A stretch of DNA of 11,266 nucleotides from Flavobacteriaceae bacterium (GTDB taxonomy: Bacteria > Bacteroidota > Bacteroidia > Flavobacteriales > Flavobacteriaceae): positions 1 through 11,266 of the forward strand of contig DAOUPU010000065.1 of assembly GCA_030625995.1 (NCBI GenBank), read 5' to 3'. Positions within the stretch are counted from its first letter, which is position 1. Each line of letters opens with the position of its first letter. Below the pieces are notes generated by a model, which was not told the origin of the DNA, did no database searches, and saw only the letters and a program-made list of their open reading frames with translations. Below, piece by piece: positions 7,088-11,266 of the stretch. The position numbers and the translations under genes are program-made.

Positions 7088-7897
7088 ATGAAACTTTTAG
7101 TAGTTGAAGGTAATAATGAAGAAACACGAGAACTACGTGGAAGTTTCGGTATACTTCCATATCATTTGCTTTTTAAAGTAATGTTGCATTTCCTGGAACC
7201 TTCAGCAATTGTAAATTCTGTATTTCCTGCTGACGACAGGGAGGAATTACCGACCTTAAATGAACTACAAAAATATGACGGCGTTCTATGGACAGGTAGT
7301 TCCTTAAGCGTATTGGACAATATTCCTTCTGTAAACAATCAATTGAATTTTGGAGAACAAGTGTTTAGGAGCGGGGTTCCATTTTATGGGAGCTGTTGGG
7401 GTTTACAAATAGCTACAGTGGTGTCCGGAGGTAAGGTCGGTAACAGTAAAAATGGATTAGAGTTTGGCATATCTGAATCGGTACAACTTACTGAAGAAGG
7501 GTTAAAAAGTCCTTATTTTACCGATAGGAAAAATAATTTCAAATCGCTTTGTATTCATTTTGATGAGGTTGTCAAAATCCCTGAAAACACTAATATTTTA
7601 GCATATAATATACATTCTGAAGTACAAGCCATGACCATTGACTATAAAAGATCGCAATTCTTTGGTGTTCAGTATCATCCGGAATTCAGACCACAGGATA
7701 TGAGCTTGATCGCTTCTTTTTTGGCTAAATCTTTGGTAAGCAAAGGAGCTTTTTCTTCGCTCGAAGAAGTTGAGGAAATTTCCAATAATTTATTGGATCA
7801 ATCAGAAATACCAAATGAAATTGCCGATTATGGACTTCATACACAAGAAATAAGATCCTGGTTGGATTTTATCAAAGAAGGAATCAAAAAAAAGTAA
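7088..7897 (+). CDS. Class I glutamine amidotransferase-like protein, probable gamma-glutamyl-amide hydrolase
   Basis: Proposed last step: hydrolysis of the gamma-glutamyl-amide bond, releasing glutamate and the product amine or amino acid. The 269-residue protein has the class I amidotransferase fold. WTGSSLSV (68-75) is the oxyanion-side loop, GSCWGLQ (101-107) holds the nucleophile Cys103, and GVQYHPEF (193-200) holds His197 and Glu199, so the catalytic triad is complete. There is no fused synthetase domain and no synthetase partner in the cluster, which favours a free-standing hydrolase. PuuD is the functional precedent of this fold; IpuF catalyses an analogous step in Pseudomonas. Residues 215-269 form a charged C-terminal extension beyond the core, possibly a helical cap or dimerisation segment. 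The gene sits 9 bp after the alcohol dehydrogenase and is the last of the operon. No strong terminator follows it. Confidence 0.85.
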   Translation: MKLLVVEGNNEETRELRGSFGILPYHLLFKVMLHFLEPSAIVNSVFPADDREELPTLNELQKYDGVLWTGSSLSVLDNIPSVNNQLNFGEQVFRSGVPFYGSCWGLQIATVVSGGKVGNSKNGLEFGISESVQLTEEGLKSPYFTDRKNNFKSLCIHFDEVVKIPENTNILAYNIHSEVQAMTIDYKRSQFFGVQYHPEFRPQDMSLIASFLAKSLVSKGAFSSLEEVEEISNNLLDQSEIPNEIADYGLHTQEIRSWLDFIKEGIKKK

Positions 7898-7977
7898 GGA
7901 GTAAGAAAAATTACACCTAGGACAAAAAACCCATTAATTCTCGACCATAGAATAGCTAATAAAATCATTAGGATTCG

Positions 7978-8007
7978 ATTGAATAACAAAAATATTTATT
8001 ATCTTTG
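7978..8007 (+). promoter_or_regulatory. Promoter of the SpoIIAA-like gene
   Basis: TATCTTTG (8000-8007) is an exact match to the Bacteroidota -7 box TAnnTTTG. An ATTG (7978-7981) lies 18 bp upstream where the -33 TTTG box is expected. The predicted transcription start would be near 8014, about 45 nt before the ATG at 8060. The region 7898-7977 between the amidotransferase-fold gene and this promoter holds no recognisable gene or strong hairpin. Confidence 0.6.
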
Positions 8008-8024
8008 ACTAAACGGTCAGTCAA
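8005..8024. promoter_or_regulatory. TetR-type operator overlapping the -7 box
   Basis: TTGACTAAACGGTCAGTCAA has perfect 6-bp outer arms (TTGACT/AGTCAA) and further partial symmetry towards the centre (GGTC on the right half). Its 20-bp dyad and TGAC/GTCA content are typical of operators for TetR-family repressors. It begins inside the -7 box and covers the predicted start site, a geometry that would block initiation. The tetR gene at 8761 is the obvious candidate binder. Confidence 0.55.
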
Positions 8025-8059
8025 TATATAGTTTTTATTAACCAACTAAATCTGAATCT

Positions 8060-8443
8060 ATGATTGAACAACTTAAAATATACGACAACAATGTATTAGC
8101 CATAACGGTAATTGACGGTTTTACAATGACAGATGTAAAATATTGCCAAAAACTCTTCAATGAAAAATTAGAAAAAGGATTTGAGAAGATCAATCTTTTG
8201 GTATTGCTGGATGAATTTAAAATATCCCATAGCAGCACCAAAGCGTTTTTTGAAGAGATGATATTGATACTTAGGAATTATAAAAAATTAAGGCATCTGG
8301 CGATCGTAGCACATTCAAATATTTTAAAAGCTTATGTCCCCATTGATAATTTCTTTTTTTCGAGATTAAGTAAAGGCAGTGAAGAACGTTATTTTGATAT
8401 TTCACAAATGGATGAGGCCATGGCCTTTGTCGATCCTGGCTAA
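8060..8443 (+). CDS. SpoIIAA-like (STAS/SEC14-type) protein
   Basis: A small cytosolic protein of 127 residues with alternating beta strands and helices and no signal peptide or membrane segment. The pattern MIEQLKIYDNNVLAITVIDG, then a hydrophobic strand INLLVLLDE (44-52) and a strand LRHLAIVAHS (77-86), fits the SpoIIAA-like family with the STAS/SEC14 fold. In this family an aspartate or glutamate follows the central strand. Members are thought to bind small hydrophobic ligands or partner proteins, but their function is mostly unknown. It stands directly behind a promoter overlapped by a TetR-like operator and upstream of tetR, which suggests shared regulation with the following genes despite the 317-bp noncoding gap. 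The family call rests on fold pattern and remembered similarity and is moderately secure. Confidence 0.7.
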   Translation: MIEQLKIYDNNVLAITVIDGFTMTDVKYCQKLFNEKLEKGFEKINLLVLLDEFKISHSSTKAFFEEMILILRNYKKLRHLAIVAHSNILKAYVPIDNFFFSRLSKGSEERYFDISQMDEAMAFVDPG

Positions 8444-8572
8444 AAATATTGACTTTTGGAAAAGTATAGATTTCCAATACTAATAAAAAATAAAAATGGA
8501 ATCTTATGAAGTTGGCATTCGCTAACTATTGTAAGTGACATCAAATTTGAATTTTTTTGAATATCGAACAAG

Positions 8573-8590
8573 CCTGCCTGCAAAGGCAGG
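8573..8590. repeat. REP-like palindrome, copy 1
   Basis: CCTGCC (8573-8578) and GGCAGG (8585-8590) form a perfect 6-bp stem with a TGCAAA loop, in otherwise AT-rich DNA. The CCTGCC/GGCAGG core recurs at 8663-8679 and a relative lies at 5790-5821, which points to a repeated intergenic element of this genome. Confidence 0.5.
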
Positions 8591-8662
8591 AATCACTGAT
8601 TTTAGATTTTCGAAGTCTATTTTCACTTCTTAAATCATTATTCGCTAATCCTTGTTCTTAAT

Positions 8663-8690
8663 CCTGCCCGTCAGGCAGGCGGGTTTTTAT
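8663..8690 (+). terminator. Terminator-like hairpin formed by a second REP-like copy
   Basis: CCTGCC (8663-8668), loop CGTCA, GGCAGG (8674-8679), then CGGG and a TTTTT run (8684-8688). The strong GC stem with a T-tract four bases later could stop transcripts coming from the SpoIIAA-like gene. It shares CCTGCCCG and TCAGG...GGGTT with 5792-5821, so it is both a repeat copy and a possible terminator. If it is efficient, tetR needs its own promoter in 8691-8760. Confidence 0.45.
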
Positions 8691-8720
8691 CAATTATTAA
8701 GGCATAACTGTCAGAACATG

Positions 8721-8741
8721 ACCACCTGGAAAACAGGTGGT
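8721..8741 (+). other. Hairpin in the tetR leader
   Basis: ACCACCTG (8721-8728), loop GAAAA, CAGGTGGT (8734-8741) is a perfect 8-bp stem ending 19 bp before the tetR ATG. As RNA it would be a stable 5' stem-loop just upstream of AAGG (8747-8750). As DNA its dyad could be an operator for TetR autoregulation, although its sequence is unlike the dyad at 8005-8024. Confidence 0.45.
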
Positions 8742-8760
8742 TTATCAAGGAAAAATAAAA

Positions 8761-9336
8761 ATGGCACCACGTACCGCAAAACAATATGAAGAAATAAAAC
8801 GTAAGAAATCGTCCTTGATAATTGATACTGCGCTTTTACGTTTTTCTGAAGATGGATATAAAAGCACATCAATGCAGTCTATTGCCAAAGAAGCAAATGT
8901 TTCCAAGGGAAATTTATATAACTATTTCGAAAGTAAAGAAGCGCTATTAGAGTCGGTTTTGCGATATGGTTTAGATCAATTTTCAGCGTTTTATGAACAA
9001 ATAAGTTCAGGGATTTCATCTGAAAAAAAATTTGAGCATGCCATAAGATCGAATTTCGATATGATAAAATCCAATAAGGTATTTTGGAAATTATACTTTA
9101 ATTTGATTTCTCAACCATCAGCTCAACTCCTTTTTACCAAAATAATAGGACCATTTTTAGAAGAATATATGAAAGTTTTTGAAACTTATTTCCGAAAAAA
9201 GGGAGATAAAAACCCAGCTGTTACTGCTTTATTATTAGGGAGTACTATGGATGGGGTCTCTCTTGGATATATTATGATGGGAGAGATGTATCCACTTGAT
9301 GATATTATAGATCAACTAATTGAAAAATTTAAATAA
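8761..9336 (+). CDS. TetR-family transcriptional regulator
   Basis: DNA-binding repressor of 191 residues. The N-terminal helix-turn-helix domain shows the classical TetR pattern: ALLRFSEDGYKSTSMQSIAK, then EANVSKGNLYNYFESKEALLE (about residues 20-60). A divergent helical ligand-binding and dimerisation domain fills the rest. The ATG at 8761 is chosen because AAGG lies 10 bp upstream. An in-frame GTG at 8737 would add eight residues but falls inside the leader hairpin. The stop overlaps the next start by one base (TAATG at 9334-9338), so it is translationally coupled to the LolA-like gene. It probably controls its own operon and the dyad at 8005-8024. The ligand is unknown; lipids or hydrophobic compounds are plausible given the exported LolA-like and ABC partners. 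Confidence 0.93.
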   Translation: MAPRTAKQYEEIKRKKSSLIIDTALLRFSEDGYKSTSMQSIAKEANVSKGNLYNYFESKEALLESVLRYGLDQFSAFYEQISSGISSEKKFEHAIRSNFDMIKSNKVFWKLYFNLISQPSAQLLFTKIIGPFLEEYMKVFETYFRKKGDKNPAVTALLLGSTMDGVSLGYIMMGEMYPLDDIIDQLIEKFK

Positions 9337-10094
9337 TGAAAAATATTTTACTGTTAACCCTTTTAATAACATGCTGTTACAATATACAGATCATGGCTCA
9401 GGAAAATATCACTGCCGTAGATATTATTAAAATGGCAGACGAAAAAGTTAGAGGCAAAACAAATACTTCTGTCATGGAAATGGAAATAATCAGGCCAACA
9501 TGGAAAAGGTCTGTTACTATGAAAAGTTGGGGAAGAGGTATGGAATATTCTATGACCTATATTACTGCACCGGCCAAGGATAAAGGTCAGGTTTTTATGA
9601 AAAGAGTGACTGAAATGTGGAACTGGATGCCTTCCATTGGCAGAATGATAAAAATTCCTGCTTCCATGATGTCGCAAGGCTGGATGGGTTCAGATTATAC
9701 TAATGATGACATCTTAAAAGAAAGTTCTATAGTTGTTGATTACACACATAAGATCTCAGCAGAAGAAAATATTGACGGTCATGACACCTATAAGATTGAA
9801 ATGATCCCAAAAGAAGATGCAGCCGTAATCTGGGGCAAGGTATATAAATGGATCACAAAGGATGAGTTTATCCAAATTAAATCGGAATATTACGACGAAG
9901 ACGATGATCTGGTAAAAAGTGATCATAGTTATGATTTTAAAATAATGGATGGAAGATTGATCCCAACACGAATAGAAATTCTTCCTGCAGATGAAGAAGG
10001 AAAAAAAACTGTGATATATATTAAGGAAACCAAATTCGATATCGATCTGCCGGAATCCTTTTTTTCCCAACAAAAAATGAAGAGAATCAGATAG
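9336..10094 (+). CDS. Exported LolA-like outer-membrane lipoprotein-sorting protein
   Basis: A 252-residue protein with an N-terminal signal peptide (basic KN start, hydrophobic LLLTLLI, likely cleavage near Ala21-Gln22 in IMAQEN), so it is expected in the periplasm. The body matches the family annotated as outer membrane lipoprotein-sorting protein (LolA-like, COG2834 type). The region MWNWMPSIGRMIKIPASMM (about residues 90-108), followed by SQGWMGSDYTNDDI, is its most characteristic stretch. The fold is a half-barrel that shields hydrophobic cargo. Cys13-Cys14 in the signal region do not make a good lipobox, because Thr precedes the first Cys. It overlaps tetR by one base and is followed after 2 bp by an FtsX-type permease. 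The set therefore looks like a dedicated lipid or lipoprotein export system, separate from housekeeping LolA. The cargo is unknown. Confidence 0.88.
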   Translation: MKNILLLTLLITCCYNIQIMAQENITAVDIIKMADEKVRGKTNTSVMEMEIIRPTWKRSVTMKSWGRGMEYSMTYITAPAKDKGQVFMKRVTEMWNWMPSIGRMIKIPASMMSQGWMGSDYTNDDILKESSIVVDYTHKISAEENIDGHDTYKIEMIPKEDAAVIWGKVYKWITKDEFIQIKSEYYDEDDDLVKSDHSYDFKIMDGRLIPTRIEILPADEEGKKTVIYIKETKFDIDLPESFFSQQKMKRIR

Positions 10095-10096
10095 CT

Positions 10097-11266
10097 ATGA
10101 AAACAATACTCAAACTTGCCTGGCGAAATATATGGCGGAATAAACGAAGAACTTTGATCACAGTGGCCTCCATTATGTTTGCATTATTTTTTGCAATTAT
10201 TATGCGCGGGTTTCAGATAGGCTCTTATGCAAAAATGAAGGAAAACGCCATTGAATCCTATTCGGGTTATCTACAAATTCATAAAAAAGGATATTGGGAT
10301 GATAAAAACATAAACAATATCTTTTCAATCGACGACGAAACTATCAAAAATTTCGAAACCGATTCCAGAGTAATTCAAATAATTCCTCGCCTGGAGTCAT
10401 TTGCATTAGCTTCCTCAGGCGAATCTACAAAAGGGGTTGCGGTGATAGGCATATCTCCCGAAAAGGAAGACAAAATGACGAAAATAAGGTCATACATGCA
10501 AGAAGGAGAATTTATAGACAACGATGATAGATCTATATTGGTTGCTGCTGATCTGGCCAAATTCTTAAAGATTAAAGTCGGAGACACCTTGGTTTTATTT
10601 TCATCGGGTTATCATGGTCAAACAGCGGCAGGATTATATCCTGTAAAAGGAATACTTAAACTGCCAACTCCGGAGATGAACAGAGGAACGGTCTATTTAC
10701 CAATTGCTGAAGCCCAAACTTTTTTTTCTACGAATAACCAATTAACGGCTCTGGTTTTTGATCTGCATAATATTGAAGATGTTAATGACGTAGAAGAATT
10801 GGCGAAAAAAAGATTGGATATGGATCAATATGAAGTGATGGGCTGGGAAATTATGAACAAAGAACTTTTACAAATGATAGAATCTGACAATGCAGGAGGA
10901 ATTATCATGGTGGCAATATTATATATGGTCATTGCATTCGGAATTTTTGGAACCGTTTTGATGATGACCAATGAGAGAATTCGGGAATTTTCTGTCATGA
11001 TTGCCATCGGAATGCAAAAAAGGAAATTGGCACTTGTTGTAGTGATCGAACTATTCTTTCTCACGGTCCTGGCTGTTATTGCCGGTAGTCTCATCAGTTT
11101 ACCTGTTATGATCTATTATGTTTACAATCCAATTAAATTTACCGGTGAAGCCCTGGATGCAATGAAAGATTTCAATTTTGAGCCTGTCATGCCGATTAGT
11201 ATGGATCCGCAAATTTTTCTTTTTCAGGCTATTTCAATATCCATTATAAGCTTGATAGCGATGTCA
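10097..11266 (+). CDS. ABC transporter permease of the FtsX/MacB/LolCE type (3' end outside the window)
   Basis: Inner-membrane permease of a type VII (mechanotransmission) ABC transporter; 390 residues are visible and the frame is open to the window end. LAWRNIWRNKRRTLIT (7-22) is the typical N-terminal cytosolic entry. It is followed by membrane segment 1 (about 20-38) and a large periplasmic domain (about 40-265). Segment 2 lies at about 268-290, and the NERIREFSVMIAIGM coupling region (292-306) is characteristic of FtsX-like domains. Segment 3 is about 311-341, and segment 4 begins near 371. It starts 2 bp after the LolA-like stop, so the three genes tetR, lolA-like and permease form one operon. 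An ATPase subunit gene is expected to the right of the window. LolC/LolE-like lipid or lipoprotein extraction is more likely than antibiotic efflux because of the LolA-like partner. Confidence 0.92.
   Translation, partial: MKTILKLAWRNIWRNKRRTLITVASIMFALFFAIIMRGFQIGSYAKMKENAIESYSGYLQIHKKGYWDDKNINNIFSIDDETIKNFETDSRVIQIIPRLESFALASSGESTKGVAVIGISPEKEDKMTKIRSYMQEGEFIDNDDRSILVAADLAKFLKIKVGDTLVLFSSGYHGQTAAGLYPVKGILKLPTPEMNRGTVYLPIAEAQTFFSTNNQLTALVFDLHNIEDVNDVEELAKKRLDMDQYEVMGWEIMNKELLQMIESDNAGGIIMVAILYMVIAFGIFGTVLMMTNERIREFSVMIAIGMQKRKLALVVVIELFFLTVLAVIAGSLISLPVMIYYVYNPIKFTGEALDAMKDFNFEPVMPISMDPQIFLFQAISISIISLIAMS

Larger units (their letters stand above)
8444..8760 (+). other. Noncoding gap with hairpin repeats before tetR
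   Basis: This 317-bp stretch shows no credible gene. After the SpoIIAA-like stop there is a weak perfect 7-bp hairpin, TTGGAAA/TTTCCAA (8456-8462, 8471-8477), with a competing AGTAT/ATACT pairing. Then come two GC-rich hairpins and one hairpin next to the tetR start, listed separately. ATTCGCTAA occurs at 8518 and again at about 8640. No exact TAnnTTTG box was found upstream of tetR, so tetR may depend on read-through from 8000 or on a promoter not recognised here. Confidence 0.6.

Noticed and set aside
1334..7897. Classical Eut ethanolamine utilisation or a bacterial microcompartment locus
   Set aside because: No EutBC ammonia lyase, EutA, or shell proteins are present. The aldehyde dehydrogenase lacks an obvious encapsulation peptide and the cluster contains a gamma-glutamyl ligase instead.
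2901..7897. A standard Puu putrescine pathway
   Set aside because: No PuuB-type flavin amine oxidase, PuuE aminotransferase or PuuR is encoded, and an iron-type alcohol dehydrogenase takes the oxidation step.
7898..7977. Intrinsic terminator after the amidotransferase-fold gene
   Set aside because: No GC-rich stem followed by a T-run was found; only the short palindrome CCTAGG is visible.
8737..8760. GTG start extending the TetR protein by eight residues
   Set aside because: It lies inside the 8721-8741 hairpin and has no ribosome site, while ATG 8761 has AAGG upstream and gives a standard TetR N-terminus.
9336..9380. LolA-like protein as a lipoprotein with acylated Cys13 or Cys14
   Set aside because: The residues before Cys13 (L-I-T) lack the small Gly/Ala/Ser expected at -1, and a plausible signal peptidase I site follows near residue 21. 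It is not fully excluded.
10825..11094. Open frame on the minus strand within the ABC permease
   Set aside because: It is antisense to clearly conserved FtsX-type membrane segments and has no recognisable domain.

Overview
The window looks like chromosomal DNA of a member of the Bacteroidota (Flavobacteriia- or Saprospiria-like). It is AT-rich. Most genes have A-rich leaders with no strong Shine-Dalgarno. Exact matches to the Bacteroidota -7 promoter box TAnnTTTG occur upstream of two gene groups. The protein families also fit: a stand-alone biotin carrier next to a biotin carboxylase, and a TetR / LolA-like / FtsX-type ABC module. No phage, integrase, transposase, CRISPR or RNA gene was recognised.

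Layout. (1) Positions 1-1112, minus strand: the end of a biotin-dependent acyl-CoA carboxylase operon, with a biotin carrier protein followed by the N-terminal 195 residues of the biotin carboxylase, cut by the window edge. (2) Positions 1113-1333: a divergent control region with a perfect 17-bp palindrome, further half-sites of the same motif and a promoter -7 box. (3) Positions 1334-7897, plus strand: five collinear genes encoding an ethanolamine-permease-like APC transporter, a glutamine-synthetase-family gamma-glutamyl-amide ligase, an aldehyde dehydrogenase, an iron-type alcohol dehydrogenase and a class I glutamine-amidotransferase-fold hydrolase. (4) Positions 8000-8443: a promoter overlapped by a TetR-like operator, followed by a small SpoIIAA-like (STAS/SEC14) protein. 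(5) Positions 8444-8760: a noncoding stretch with GC-rich hairpin repeats and a terminator-like hairpin. (6) Positions 8761-11266: a TetR regulator, an exported LolA-like protein and the first 390 residues of an FtsX/MacB-type ABC permease, tightly packed and running off the right edge.

The central five genes read as a complete gamma-glutamylated amino-alcohol pathway. The amine, most likely ethanolamine, would be imported and ligated to glutamate using ATP. The free hydroxyl would be oxidised by the alcohol dehydrogenase to an aldehyde and by the aldehyde dehydrogenase to an acid (gamma-glutamyl-glycine if ethanolamine is the substrate). The amidotransferase-fold enzyme would then release glutamate and glycine. 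This parallels the Puu putrescine pathway, with a dehydrogenase in place of the amine oxidase PuuB, and resembles the GlnA4-initiated route proposed in Streptomyces and the ipu pathway of Pseudomonas. It would need neither cobalamin nor a microcompartment. The family assignments are well supported; the substrate and the order of steps are inference.

A GC-rich, highly structured element of about 165 bp sits inside this operon, between the two dehydrogenase genes. It shares sequence with the hairpin repeats before the tetR gene, which suggests a dispersed repeat family in this genome.
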